A DNA stretch of 64,000 nucleotides from JADMJV01 sp964649085 (GCA_964649085.1 CAZYPN010000024.1:35696-99695); one strand, 5' to 3'; shown: positions 7,697 through 16,799, counted from the stretch's first letter. Notes: generated from the letters alone by a model not told the origin. Program-made: numbers and translations.

Positions 7697-9505
7697 CTAG
7701 AGCTTTTCCAGCTCCAACTCCAGCACCGAAGCCGGATGCGACAGGCCGAAGGCCACCAGGTGAGCGGGATGCACCTCGCCCACCAGCCCCACCAGCTTGC
7801 GCTGGCCGTTGGCCACGGCCCAACACTGGGCCCCGCGCCCGGGCAAAAAGACCGGATCGTCGCTGGGCGTGGTTTCGAGCAGATAGCCAAAGTCGCGCAG
7901 CAGCGCCTCGGCCGTGGCCCGCATCGAGGCAAAGTCGACGCGCGGGCCGATGGCGGCGGCGGCCACCCGGCGCTCTTCGCTGGCTCCGGTTTCGCTGTCG
8001 TCGAGGTGTGACACATTGCCGATTTCAAAAATGCGCTGGGGCAACTCATGGTCGGTGTTCACCGACAACGTGTCGAGCAGCCCCGGCAGCAGGCTGACGC
8101 GCACCAGCGTCTGATCTTTGCTGATCGGCAATTGAATGACCACATGGCTGTTACCGCGGGCTCGACCCAGCTTGTCGTACTGGTCGATTTCGTTGGAGAG
8201 AATCAGGGTCAGCACTTCCAGATAGCCCAGCCCGGTAAGGCTTGCCCGAGCGGCCTGAGCCTTGCCCTCGAGGGGCTGCTCCTGGCCCACCGTAAAGGTG
8301 GGCACCAGGGTGGGTTCGATATTGTGGTAGCCGTAGGCGATGGCCACGTCTTCGATCAGGTCGACCTCGTGCAGAATATCGTTGCGATAGGCCGGCACTT
8401 CCACGCTCAGCGGTCCCGAGCCCGAGTCGCCCACCCGGTGGCCCATGCGCTGCAGGCACTTGACCACTCCGGCCCGGTCCAGCTCGATGCCAATGTAGGA
8501 GGCCGCCCGTTGGGGGTCGAGGCTGGCCATTTGCGGGGTCAGGTCGGGCGTGTGGCGCTGTCGCGACCCATCGTCGATGACCACGGTCTCCAGCCGGGCC
8601 TCGGGGTCGAGTTCCAGCATGCTGGTCACGATGGTGTTCAGCGTCTTGTCGACAATGCGCTCTTCCACACCGGTAACGTCGATGAAGAAGTTGCGCGAGC
8701 TCTTGCTCACCTTGGTCGACTCGGAGTTGATGATGGGGATCAGGGCCATCACCTGAGCCTGCTCGTCGCTGAGCAGAGGGAACCTGGGCAGCTGTTGGAT
8801 CAGTCGGGCGTAGGCCGTGCCCTTGGGGTGCTCGGCCAGCACTCGCGAGGGCGTCCACTGTTCCTCCAGACCGGTTCCCAGAGGGGCAAAGGTCAGTCCC
8901 TCGGGCTCCACGCCCGCATAGCGAAATCGTTTGCCTTTCAGGGTGTCGAGGTCGTAGACGCCGATGGAGGCTCGTTTGCGATCGCGCCCCAGGGCCCAGT
9001 GCAGGTTTTCCTGTAGCTTCATGATGACGCGGATCTTGTCGTCGTCGAGGCTCAGGTTGCGCACCACCGCGCAGGAAATGTAGGGGCGTTCCGGCACGTC
9101 GCTGCCCACCTGCACCGAATACCCCGAAGGGCTGCTGGGATAGCGCGGGCTCTCGAGCGTTTCTTCGAAGTAGTTGCGCAACACCCGGGCCAGGCCGCCG
9201 GGGTCGAACATGTCGGGGCGCACGGCCAGCAGCTCCATGCGCAGCACGTCTTTCTGACCGGCCTCCGACAGGCTCTGGGGCTGGGCTTTGAAGTCGGTGC
9301 CGCAGCGGTCACACACCACCGGCGGGTTTTCGGTTTCGGTGATTTCCATCAGGTTGCCGCAGCGCCCGCAGGCAAAGCGGCGCATGGTGGCATAGCCTTC
9401 CACGTCGCAGCCCAGGTGCTGCAGGTGTTCGACCAGTTCGTCGCGGCCAAAACGGCTGCGGATGCGCTCTTCTAAAAGATCGACGGGAATGCCAATTACC
9501 GGCAT
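7697..9505 (-). CDS. pheT: Phenylalanyl-tRNA synthetase beta subunit, archaeal/eukaryotic type
   Basis: 602 aa, far shorter than the usual ~800-aa bacterial PheT and lacking its tRNA-binding N-terminal OB domain and C-terminal anticodon domain. It begins MPVIGIPVDLLEERI like archaeal PheT, then carries a zinc-ribbon-like insertion, C46xxC49 and C65xxC68. B3/B4-type editing-domain sequence follows (KLQENLHWALGRDRKRASIGVYDL region; FPLLSDEQ), then the B5 and catalytic-like core. With PheS it forms the heterotetramer that charges tRNA-Phe and edits mischarged tyrosine. AAGGAG precedes the ATG, which overlaps the pheS stop by 10 bp. Confidence 0.93.
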   Translation of the reverse strand: MPVIGIPVDLLEERIRSRFGRDELVEHLQHLGCDVEGYATMRRFACGRCGNLMEITETENPPVVCDRCGTDFKAQPQSLSEAGQKDVLRMELLAVRPDMFDPGGLARVLRNYFEETLESPRYPSSPSGYSVQVGSDVPERPYISCAVVRNLSLDDDKIRVIMKLQENLHWALGRDRKRASIGVYDLDTLKGKRFRYAGVEPEGLTFAPLGTGLEEQWTPSRVLAEHPKGTAYARLIQQLPRFPLLSDEQAQVMALIPIINSESTKVSKSSRNFFIDVTGVEERIVDKTLNTIVTSMLELDPEARLETVVIDDGSRQRHTPDLTPQMASLDPQRAASYIGIELDRAGVVKCLQRMGHRVGDSGSGPLSVEVPAYRNDILHEVDLIEDVAIAYGYHNIEPTLVPTFTVGQEQPLEGKAQAARASLTGLGYLEVLTLILSNEIDQYDKLGRARGNSHVVIQLPISKDQTLVRVSLLPGLLDTLSVNTDHELPQRIFEIGNVSHLDDSETGASEERRVAAAAIGPRVDFASMRATAEALLRDFGYLLETTPSDDPVFLPGRGAQCWAVANGQRKLVGLVGEVHPAHLVAFGLSHPASVLELELEKL

Positions 9506-10998
9506 AGGGGAGTCTCCTTCAACCAGTTGAGGCGAGCGCGATACAGCTCGCCAATGCTGCTCAGTTCGTAGCGGAACATGGCCAGACGCTCTAGCCCCAG
9601 CCCCCAGGCCAGCACGGGAACCTGACAGCCAAAGGGTCGGGTGACCTCGGGGCGGAACACCCCGGCCCCGCCCATTTCGACCCAGTCCTCTTTGCGCTCG
9701 GACCAGACGAAAATCTCCACGCTGGGCTCGGTATAGGGGAAGAAGGCCGGACGAAACTGGAACTTCTTAAAGCCCATCTTGCTGTAGAAGGCCCGCAGCG
9801 TGCCCAGCAGGCTGGCAAAGCTGGCCTTCTCGTCGATGATGATGCCGTCGACCTGGTGAAACACCGGCAGGTGCTTGTAGTCGACGGTTTCGCGTCGAAA
9901 CACCGGGCCCACGCAGAACACCTTGCGCGGTGGGTTGGGGTTTTCGGCCAGGGCGCGAATGCTGCTGGCCGTGGTGTGGGTGCGCAACACGGGCTGTTGA
10001 ATCAACTCGCGATTCCACTGATAGCGCCAGCCCAGCGAGCCGGTTTGACCGCCGTTCTCGTGGGTGGCTCCCACCGCCTCGACCCACTCCGAGCGGGGCA
10101 GCTTGCAGCGCGCCGGCTTGGAAATGTAGAAGGTGTCCTGCATGTCGCGGGCGGGGTGGTCCTGGGGCTGGAACAGCGCGTCAAAGTCCCAAAAGCCCGA
10201 CTCGACGTAGGGAGAGCGGGTTTCTTCAAAGCCCATCTCCAGAAACACTTTGCGGGTTTGCTGGATGATGCTGACAAAAGGATGCTCTTTACCGGGATAG
10301 GTGGGTTCCGAGGCCAGGCTGACGTCATAAGGGCGAAAGTCCACGTTCTGCCACTCGCCCGAGAGCATCATGTCGCTGGTCAGGGCGTTGACCTGACGGC
10401 GAACCTCGAGCCCGGCCTCTACCTGACGCCGCCCCTCGGCCGACAGGCGCACCCAGCGCAGAGTTTTGGGCCGCTCTTCCACGGCCCCGCGGCCGGCCAG
10501 CAGCTCGAGCGCCGCCTTGTGCTCGTCGCCGGCCAGCACCTCGCCCTGCTGCAGCTGCGCGAGCAGTTGCTCGTCGGCGGTGGGGGTACCCAGGGCGGCT
10601 TTGCCGGCCGGGGTCAGCACCAGCAGCTTGGCCTGCTGTTCGGCCCAGCCCTTGGACTTGAGAAAGCGCAGGCACTGGCCCACTTCCTGGTTGCTCAGGC
10701 CAGACACCTGAGCCACCTGTTGCAGGTCGGCCTGACCGCCGCTCTGGTCCAGGGCCTGGATGACTTTGCGCTCGGGAAAGCCTCCCTCGACCAGAGGTTG
10801 GGCCTTCTTGCCCAGGCGCAGCCAGAGCTGCAGCTCTTCGCGCAGTTCGACCTCGCCCGACTGGGAGCGCAACAGGCAGCAGGCACTTACCTGGCTCTGG
10901 TCGCGACCGATGTTGCGCGCCAGGTCGTCGAGAGTGATTTCGGCGCTCTCCTTCTGAAGTTGGGAGAACACGGCATATTCGAGCTCATTGACTTGCAT
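9496..10998 (-). CDS. pheS: Phenylalanyl-tRNA synthetase alpha subunit, archaeal/eukaryotic type
   Basis: 500 aa catalytic subunit. The N-terminal ~200 residues hold winged-helix-like DNA/tRNA-binding repeats (one around LDDLARNIGRDQSQVSAC, another around ADLQQVAQVSGLSNQEV), typical of archaeal and eukaryotic cytosolic PheS and absent from ordinary bacterial PheS. The class II core follows: motif 1 region with MGFEE, motif 2 with HTTASSIRAL and FCVGPVFRRETVD, and motif 3 with AWGLGLERLAMFRY. First member of the operon pheS-pheT-oxygenase-small ORF; AAGGA lies 9 bases before the ATG. Confidence 0.95.
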   Translation of the reverse strand: MQVNELEYAVFSQLQKESAEITLDDLARNIGRDQSQVSACCLLRSQSGEVELREELQLWLRLGKKAQPLVEGGFPERKVIQALDQSGGQADLQQVAQVSGLSNQEVGQCLRFLKSKGWAEQQAKLLVLTPAGKAALGTPTADEQLLAQLQQGEVLAGDEHKAALELLAGRGAVEERPKTLRWVRLSAEGRRQVEAGLEVRRQVNALTSDMMLSGEWQNVDFRPYDVSLASEPTYPGKEHPFVSIIQQTRKVFLEMGFEETRSPYVESGFWDFDALFQPQDHPARDMQDTFYISKPARCKLPRSEWVEAVGATHENGGQTGSLGWRYQWNRELIQQPVLRTHTTASSIRALAENPNPPRKVFCVGPVFRRETVDYKHLPVFHQVDGIIIDEKASFASLLGTLRAFYSKMGFKKFQFRPAFFPYTEPSVEIFVWSERKEDWVEMGGAGVFRPEVTRPFGCQVPVLAWGLGLERLAMFRYELSSIGELYRARLNWLKETPLCR

Positions 10999-11023
10999 AG
11001 CCGCGTTCCTTTTCTGTCGACCC

Positions 11024-11533
11024 TTACGACCCTGCCACCCGGGCGGGATTTCGCCAGTAGCGGTGAGCCTGCTCGGCTACCCCGGCCAGTACCAGATAAA
11101 GTACTGCCGTGAACGGGGCTTGCTGGCCAGCATAGAGGCCGGCCGTGGCCAGATCGACCCCTACCCAATAGCGCCACACCTGGGCCACGCCCAGGCTGGT
11201 GAGCCCTTGCAGAATGAGCGAGGCGGCCGTCAACCAGGCGTCGAGCGGCTGCATGAACTGCTGCAGGGTCAGCCCCAGCACCGGGATAAGCAACAGCCAG
11301 CGCTGGTGGGGTAACCACTGAAAGCGGGGCTGCGATCCCCAGCGCCAGCCTCCCCACAGCTGGGTTACCAGGTAAGTGGCGTTGAGCAGGCTCTGGCCCG
11401 GCAGACCCAGCCGCCAGGCATAGTAGCAGTACCCGAACGAAGCGACGCTGGCCAGCCACCAGCCCCAGCGACGCCCGCGCGAAAGGGCGGCCACTCCGGC
11501 CAGACTGAGCAGGCTCAGACAAAGGTCAAGCAT
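11024..11533 (-). CDS. PnuC-like nicotinamide riboside/vitamin transporter
   Basis: 169-residue integral membrane protein of about 6-7 helices, starting at ATG 11533 with AAAGGG 6 bases upstream. PnuC hallmarks are visible: SLLNATYLVTQLWGGWRW early, and YWVGVDLATAGLYAGQQ later, with the small-residue/aromatic pattern of the NMN/NR transporters (SWEET-like fold). These carriers bring in nicotinamide riboside or, in close relatives, thiamine or riboflavin; the substrate cannot be read from sequence. It lies 25 bp upstream of pheS on the same strand, so it could be in the same transcript. A longer in-frame start at 11635 has no ribosome site. Confidence 0.78.
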   Translation of the reverse strand: MLDLCLSLLSLAGVAALSRGRRWGWWLASVASFGYCYYAWRLGLPGQSLLNATYLVTQLWGGWRWGSQPRFQWLPHQRWLLLIPVLGLTLQQFMQPLDAWLTAASLILQGLTSLGVAQVWRYWVGVDLATAGLYAGQQAPFTAVLYLVLAGVAEQAHRYWRNPARVAGS

Positions 11534-11646
11534 GCAGAGCCCTTTCGCACTTGTCTCAAAAAAGCCTGAAGTAACATGACGGCAACACCTGAGCCTTGGC
11601 CGTGCACCTAGACTGGGCCTGTGAACTCCATCCACGTGAGGCCTGC

Positions 11647-12786
11647 ATGAAAGTACAAAACCTGCCCACCCCCAATCTGCCGCGCACCCTTTCGGGCAAT
11701 CCCGGACCGGGCGACAAGCCGCCAGCCAAGGATCCTTATGCCGACTTTGCGGCCCTCGAGGGTGACAAGCATCGGGGCAGTTACGAGGCCGCCTACAATT
11801 TGAGCCGCGGCCTGGCCTTCGCGGTGGAAGGCGGAGCCCGCATCGGACAGACGATGCAACTGGGTAGTTCGCTGTTCGGGGTCGAGGCCGGGCCTCTGGC
11901 CGGATCGATCGGAATTGTGGGTGGCACCATCGACGTGGCCCGTGGAGCCTCGATGGCCCAGCAGAGCGCCATCAATCGCAACACCACCGGAGCCGTGCTG
12001 GGTGGGCTGCAAGTGGCCCAAGGCGTGGCCACCTGGGTCAGTGCCGGAGCCGCTTTGGGCGGAGCCCCGGTGCTGGTTTCGCAGTTGGCCGCAGGAGCTG
12101 CGCTGGCGGCCTACGCCGGCCGTCACGGCTATGCCGCCTATGCCAAGAGCCAGGCCGGCAAAACCGACAAAGCTCCCCAGGGCGAGCGTCCCCAGGTCAG
12201 CGTGGAACTGGACCCCAAGGCCAAACCCCACGGCGAAGGACGCCTGCTGGAGAAGACTTTTGCGGCGGCCAAGGCCGTCAGTGACGCCGCTGGCCAGTTC
12301 GGCGGCATGGCCGCTGGCTGGAACAACGTTTCGGGCGTGTGGAGCGGCAGCGCTCCCACCGGCATCTGGCAGGGCCTGGGCCTGGTGGGCAGCACCTACA
12401 CGGTGCTGCAGAGCGCCTCGCAGGTGGCCCGCTCGGCCGGCAACCAGCACCTGGAAGATACCCTGGCCGGAACGCTGGGCATTGTGCAGGGCGCGGCTAG
12501 CCTGGCCGTCAACCTGGGCGTCGGCGGCCGTTTGCTGCCCGGCATCGCGGTGGGCACCTACTTGCTCAAGCAGGCCGTTCCGTTGCTCCAGCTCAAGAAG
12601 CGCCTGGGTGCCAACGACGATGGCGGCGAGGGCGACGGCATGATGAGCCGGCTCAAGGAGAACATCGGTTACGTATTCTCGGGCCAGCCGGAACAGGCCC
12701 CCACCGAAACCCGTGAGATCAAGCGTCAGCCCCCGGCTGAAGAAGCCAAGAAGGACGCCGAGTCGCAGGACGAGCCTAAAAAGTAA
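11647..12786 (+). CDS. Gly/Ala-rich protein of unknown function
   Basis: 379 aa from ATG 11647 (weak GTGAGG upstream). A Pro-rich polar N-terminus (about 40 residues, no signal peptide) is followed by two segments of Gly/Ala-rich hydrophobic helices, about residues 60-165 and 215-315, separated by a charged Lys-rich linker; the C-terminus is polar (EEAKKDAESQDEPKK). Within each segment, Gly spacing such as VLGGLQVAQGVA and TLGIVQGAASLAV looks related, suggesting an internal duplication. It resembles the protein at 31267-32160 in style. No catalytic motif recognised. It converges on the SLH porin gene and overlaps its end by 11 bp. Confidence 0.65.
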   Translation: MKVQNLPTPNLPRTLSGNPGPGDKPPAKDPYADFAALEGDKHRGSYEAAYNLSRGLAFAVEGGARIGQTMQLGSSLFGVEAGPLAGSIGIVGGTIDVARGASMAQQSAINRNTTGAVLGGLQVAQGVATWVSAGAALGGAPVLVSQLAAGAALAAYAGRHGYAAYAKSQAGKTDKAPQGERPQVSVELDPKAKPHGEGRLLEKTFAAAKAVSDAAGQFGGMAAGWNNVSGVWSGSAPTGIWQGLGLVGSTYTVLQSASQVARSAGNQHLEDTLAGTLGIVQGAASLAVNLGVGGRLLPGIAVGTYLLKQAVPLLQLKKRLGANDDGGEGDGMMSRLKENIGYVFSGQPEQAPTETREIKRQPPAEEAKKDAESQDEPKK

Positions 12787-15250
12787 GTTTGTAGACCCCG
12801 CTCAGTTGGGGTCCGCGCCACGAGAAGGGGTGAATGACGTCGCCGGTTCCCCGGGTTATCGACGCGTTCACCCCGTCTTGCGTTGAGTAGTAGCGGAAAT
12901 CCAGCGAGCAGCTGCTGGTCTTGCTCATCTGGTAGTCGACTCCCAGGCCGGGGATCCATTGCATCGAGTCGATATTGCGAAAGTTCACCTGGCCGCTGGC
13001 GTTGGCAAAGCCGTTGTAGAGACCGCCGGGGTCGTGGTGGCCGTAGACGTGCACCCATTCGGCCCCTCCTCGCAGGTTCCAGTCGTCGGCGAACTTCCAG
13101 TTCAGGGCCAGCTGACCATAGAGGCTGGTCAGGTCGACCCGGTTCTGGCTGCCGCCCTGGGCCGGACTCAGGCGGGTGGGGCGGTTCCACTGGCTGGACT
13201 CCAGGTTGAAGTCCAGGGCCAGATCGGGGTCGGCCCAATGATGATGCAGGCCAAAGCCCAGCTCGCGCAGGCTGCCCCGCGGGTTCTCCAGCGGCTGCAG
13301 GTTGGCGCTGAAGCTGTTGCCCGAGGCCTTTCCGTAGAGGTTGGGATGGGCAAAACCGGCAAAGACGGGGTCGAAAAAGCCCGGAGCAAAGCCGATCACG
13401 TCCTGGGTGGGAATGCCCGGGCCCAGGGCTCCCCCTAGCACGCGCACGTCATACAGCGAGGTGCGCACCTGGCGCAGGAAGTTGGCCTTGAAGCTGATCT
13501 TCAGGTCGGGCTCCTGCCATTGGTAGCTGCCTTTGAAGGTCAGCCCTTCGCGATTCTGAGGGTAGTTGGCGCTGTCAAACAGCTGATAGCGACCGATGAA
13601 GTTGTAGCTGCGGGGGAAGCGGATTCCCAGCAGGGCGGCGTTGAACAGGGCCGGGTTGTAGGTGGGGTCGATGCGCATGGCCCCGGCCTGCAGGTTGAGT
13701 CGGCCCTCGTCGAGCACGGCCGCCACCTCGCCCTTGACGAGGTTGCCCCGACTGATGTAGCCCGAGTTGCGGTTGGACTTGTACTCCGAGCGTGCCGCTT
13801 CGAAGTTGAGCTTGACGCCCTCCTTGTTCTCGTCGAGGGGGAGCCAGTGGCGCAGCGACAGTCCATAGGTGGTCTGGGCTTGCGAGCCAAAGTTGCCGCC
13901 CCCCGAGGTGAACCCCAGGGCATTGTCCTGCCCGCCCTGCCAGCCGCCGATGGGCCGGGTGTCCACCCGATTGGGCAGCACGCCGGTGGTGGCGATCTCC
14001 TGGGCGCTGCGCTGTAAGGCGAAGTGCCCGGGCGGATTGACCCACTGTGTCTGTGTCCAGCCCGGAGAGTTCAAGTAGGCGACGTTGGTGATGTTGTCCA
14101 GCCCCACCAGGGGGCCCGAGAAATCGGGCGATTCGTCGTAGTAGCGGGCCCAGTTGAGCTTGGCCTCGGTGTGGCCCCAGTGCAACCCCAGGTCGCCCCC
14201 CAGCACCACGTGAGCATAGTTGGTTCCGGCAAAGAGGTTACCCCCGTCGCCGAAGCGCGAGCCGAAAAGCTCCAGCTGCAGTTTCACATCTTCTTGAGGT
14301 TGAAATTCGCTCCATACCTGAATACCGAAGCCAGGGAAGCGCCCGGGGCCAAAGGCGTTGTTGTTGCCCTGGCCGGCGTAGATAAACGGGTCCATTCGCA
14401 AAGAGTCAAAGGCCCCCAGCGTGACCCGGGTGTGGGAGGGCTTGTGCAGGTAGTAGGCCTTCTCGAAGACGGCCCGGCTCCAGGGGCTGTAGAGCTCTTC
14501 TTGCCCGCCCGCGGAGACCACCTGATTGGCGGTCCAGGGGTTGGCCAGATAGGGGGCATTCACGCCCCAGTAGGCGTCGATCAGGCTGTTGCCCTGGGCG
14601 GTGTAGGCGGCCAGCTCCAGGCCGAATTCGTGATCGCTGTCGTTCTGGGTCTTGATGCCCAGCAGGGCCTTGGAGCTGAAGCCCACTCCATTGAGCAGAG
14701 CCCGGCCGTTGCGATAGTCCACCACCGGGATGAGACCGTGCACCTGAGGACGCAAAGCCGGCCCGAGGCTGCCTCCCACGACTTCGTGCAGGTTGAAGGT
14801 CGAAGTGCCCGCGGCTCCCTGGTGATTGAAGCTCTGGGTGAGGATGCGCGACTCGATGCTGCCGTAGAACTTCAGGGCCTCCAACTGGGTGACTCGCTGC
14901 TCAAGTCGGGAGGTGCTTTCCTCGAGGGCTGTCAGGCGCACCCCCAGCTGGGCCAGTTCGGGCTTGAGCTGCTGGCACAGTTCCTCGACCAGGCGCAGCT
15001 CGGCCTTGCTGGCCAGGGTGGCGGTGCTCTGGTCCCAGTGTTGCAACAGTCGGGCCAGCAGCCAGGCGACTTCGTAGCGCGACATGGCGCGGTCGCCCTT
15101 GTAGGAGCCGTCGGAGTAACCCTGGATCAGCCCTTTCTCGCGCAGGCGGGCCAGGGCGTCGGCCGCCCAGTGGGCCTCGCGTTGGGAAGGAAACAGGGGA
15201 GCCGCGAAGGCCTGGGTGGTGAGCAACAGGGCCAGGGTCAATTTTTGCAT
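12776..15250 (-). CDS. SLH-domain outer-membrane porin
   Basis: 824 aa. Signal peptide (MQKLTLALLLTTQAFAA), then one S-layer-homology repeat (HWAADALARLREKGLIQGYSDGSYKG...RYEVAWLLARLL, about residues 27-70), then a coiled coil (about 80-130, LEESTSRLEQRVTQLE), then a long beta-barrel region rich in alternating aromatic/polar strands and ending in Phe. This architecture is that of cyanobacterial OprB-type/iron-uptake porins and the OmpM/Slp proteins of Negativicutes and Thermus, where the SLH domain binds modified peptidoglycan and anchors the outer membrane. It indicates a diderm envelope. Terminal Phe (VYKLTF) fits BAM recognition. Confidence 0.88.
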   Translation of the reverse strand: MQKLTLALLLTTQAFAAPLFPSQREAHWAADALARLREKGLIQGYSDGSYKGDRAMSRYEVAWLLARLLQHWDQSTATLASKAELRLVEELCQQLKPELAQLGVRLTALEESTSRLEQRVTQLEALKFYGSIESRILTQSFNHQGAAGTSTFNLHEVVGGSLGPALRPQVHGLIPVVDYRNGRALLNGVGFSSKALLGIKTQNDSDHEFGLELAAYTAQGNSLIDAYWGVNAPYLANPWTANQVVSAGGQEELYSPWSRAVFEKAYYLHKPSHTRVTLGAFDSLRMDPFIYAGQGNNNAFGPGRFPGFGIQVWSEFQPQEDVKLQLELFGSRFGDGGNLFAGTNYAHVVLGGDLGLHWGHTEAKLNWARYYDESPDFSGPLVGLDNITNVAYLNSPGWTQTQWVNPPGHFALQRSAQEIATTGVLPNRVDTRPIGGWQGGQDNALGFTSGGGNFGSQAQTTYGLSLRHWLPLDENKEGVKLNFEAARSEYKSNRNSGYISRGNLVKGEVAAVLDEGRLNLQAGAMRIDPTYNPALFNAALLGIRFPRSYNFIGRYQLFDSANYPQNREGLTFKGSYQWQEPDLKISFKANFLRQVRTSLYDVRVLGGALGPGIPTQDVIGFAPGFFDPVFAGFAHPNLYGKASGNSFSANLQPLENPRGSLRELGFGLHHHWADPDLALDFNLESSQWNRPTRLSPAQGGSQNRVDLTSLYGQLALNWKFADDWNLRGGAEWVHVYGHHDPGGLYNGFANASGQVNFRNIDSMQWIPGLGVDYQMSKTSSCSLDFRYYSTQDGVNASITRGTGDVIHPFSWRGPQLSGVYKLTF

Positions 15251-15353
15251 AGCCCCATCCTAACCAGAAAGCTCCGAGCGAAACTGACATTTTCATGGTT
15301 TTTTGGGTAGGGCGGCCTAGAGTGAGGTCATCGAACCAGGAGGTAGGCCCGTC

Positions 15354-16103
15354 ATGGACATCCGCAATCAGTATGCATTCTCTCAGAACAACTTCATCGG
15401 CCACACGTTCAGCCGCAGCCACACCCCCCTGGTGGTGGCTTCCGCCGCCGATGGACAGCCGGTGGTGAAGCCTTGCCTGGCCGATTCGTTCATCCCCGAA
15501 AGCGACCACGTCGCTCTGGCCAGCCGCCCCAATGCCGAAACCCCCTGGCAGCCCGTGCGCAGCCTGGCCGAACTCAAAGAATTCGTGGCCAACACCCCGG
15601 CCGACCAGCTCGGCAACAACCTGGGCGTGTGGACCGATAAGCGCCGTTTCTGGGTGGTGGGAAGCCGCGACGGCCAGCCCCAGAACCGCGAAGTGCAGAC
15701 CTTTGGCGACCGCTGGAAGAACATGGAAACGGTGGTCACCCGCGGCCTGGTCGACCGGGCCTTCCGCCCCGAAAACGACCCCGCCGCTCAGCCTGTCGAG
15801 GCCCTGGTTGGCCTGGAAGCGGCCCGCGTCAGCGTGGACCCCAAGTCTTTCACCCTCAGCGACTCGCAGTTCCCCGGTAAAGAGGTGGGCTTCTTCCACG
15901 AGGTCGGCAAGTTCAGCGAGCACGACGTCTACGTGGCCACCAGCATGGCTCCCTACCAGTTTGAATCCATCAAGAACACCACCAGCGAGCGCCAGGAAGA
16001 CCTGATCCAGCCCGGCGGCTTCGGCGGCGGAGCCCCGGTCTACGTGATGCCCAAGGCGCTGGGGGGTCAGGACGCTGCCAGCCAGCCCAACAACTTCGCC
16101 TGA
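15354..16103 (+). CDS. Conserved-looking cytoplasmic protein of unknown function
   Basis: 249 aa, ATG preceded by a good CCAGGAGG site. No signal peptide or membrane segment. The sequence is polar, with the segments PLVVASAADGQPVVKP, SLAELKEFV and RFWVVGSRDGQPQNREVQTFGDRW suggesting beta-rich folding; the C-terminus is Gly/Asn-rich and probably disordered. I do not recognise the family. It starts 103 bp from the divergent SLH porin gene and could share its control region. Codon use looks like that of its neighbours. Confidence 0.6.
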   Translation: MDIRNQYAFSQNNFIGHTFSRSHTPLVVASAADGQPVVKPCLADSFIPESDHVALASRPNAETPWQPVRSLAELKEFVANTPADQLGNNLGVWTDKRRFWVVGSRDGQPQNREVQTFGDRWKNMETVVTRGLVDRAFRPENDPAAQPVEALVGLEAARVSVDPKSFTLSDSQFPGKEVGFFHEVGKFSEHDVYVATSMAPYQFESIKNTTSERQEDLIQPGGFGGGAPVYVMPKALGGQDAASQPNNFA

Positions 16104-16106
16104 GTC

Positions 16107-16135
16107 TTGAAACGGTCGGTATCAACCATTAGTAT
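16107..16135 (+). promoter_or_regulatory. Sigma-70-type promoter for RHH/PIN toxin-antitoxin operon
   Basis: TTGAAA at 16107-16112 and TAGTAT at 16130-16135 with a 17-base spacer. The expected transcription start, about 7 bases after the -10 box, coincides with the antitoxin ATG at 16142, and there is no Shine-Dalgarno sequence, so the mRNA may be leaderless. Prediction from consensus only. Confidence 0.5.
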
Positions 16136-16141
16136 GTATGT

Positions 16142-16375
16142 ATGAAGACCATCACGATCAATGTGTCGGAGCCGGTGTATCGAGATTTTCAAGAGCACGC
16201 GCGAGCCTGCGACCGTACCACCTCTGAATTGATTCGAGAAGCTATGGAAATGTACCGGCTTGCTCGCATTCGCCCCAGACGTAGCCTTCTCGAGTTGCGG
16301 CCACTGTCACTAGGACAGGTGTTGCAGCCCATCACTTCAGAGGATGACCTGCTCGACGAGATGCTGGATGGCTAA
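16142..16375 (+). CDS. Ribbon-helix-helix (CopG/VapB-like) antitoxin
   Basis: 77 aa. Starts MKTITINVSEPVYRDFQEHA, the beta-strand plus first helix of a ribbon-helix-helix DNA-binding fold, followed by a second helix with TTSELIREAMEMY. The C-terminal tail (LSLGQVLQPITSEDDLLDEMLDG) would wrap the PIN toxin. Antitoxins of this type neutralise the toxin and repress their own promoter. The stop overlaps the toxin start by 8 bp, a standard TA arrangement. No ribosome site is visible upstream (the bases before the ATG are TATGT repeats), consistent with a leaderless message. Confidence 0.85.
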   Translation: MKTITINVSEPVYRDFQEHARACDRTTSELIREAMEMYRLARIRPRRSLLELRPLSLGQVLQPITSEDDLLDEMLDG

Positions 16376-16799
16376 GGGGCTGGATACGACCTTTCTGGTT
16401 CAGGTTGAAGTGAAGGAACACCCGGGACACGCCGCCGCCCTTGTTCTGCTCCACAAGATGCTGAAGGATGGGGAACCTCTGGCTCTGGCGCCTCAGGTGC
16501 TGACGGAGTTTGTGCACGTCATCACCGATCCAAAGAGGTTCGAATGTCCATTGACGGTGAGTGAGGCCCTGGTCCGTGCCGAGCATTGGTGGCAGGGTGA
16601 AGAGGTGCTTCAGGTGATGCCCACAGAGCAAAGCACTTCGCTGTTTCTACGCTGGGTAGCCCAGTATCGACTGGGCCGTAAGCGGCTCCTGGATACCCAG
16701 CTGGCCGCCACCTACCACTGCGCCGGGGTTCGCCAGCTGGTCACCACCAACGCCCGTGACTACTCCGTCTTCGGATGTTTTTCTATCGTTCAACCGTGA
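16368..16799 (+). CDS. PIN-domain (VapC-like) toxin ribonuclease
   Basis: 143 aa from ATG 16368. PIN fold acidic residues can be placed: Asp in LDTTFLV near the N-terminus, Glu in VLTEFVHVI, Asp in LLDTQLAAT and the terminal TTNARDYSVF. VapC-type toxins cleave tRNA or rRNA with Mg2+ at these acids. It directly follows and overlaps the RHH antitoxin gene, so the two form a type II toxin-antitoxin module. Target RNA unknown. Confidence 0.85.
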   Translation: MAKGLDTTFLVQVEVKEHPGHAAALVLLHKMLKDGEPLALAPQVLTEFVHVITDPKRFECPLTVSEALVRAEHWWQGEEVLQVMPTEQSTSLFLRWVAQYRLGRKRLLDTQLAATYHCAGVRQLVTTNARDYSVFGCFSIVQP

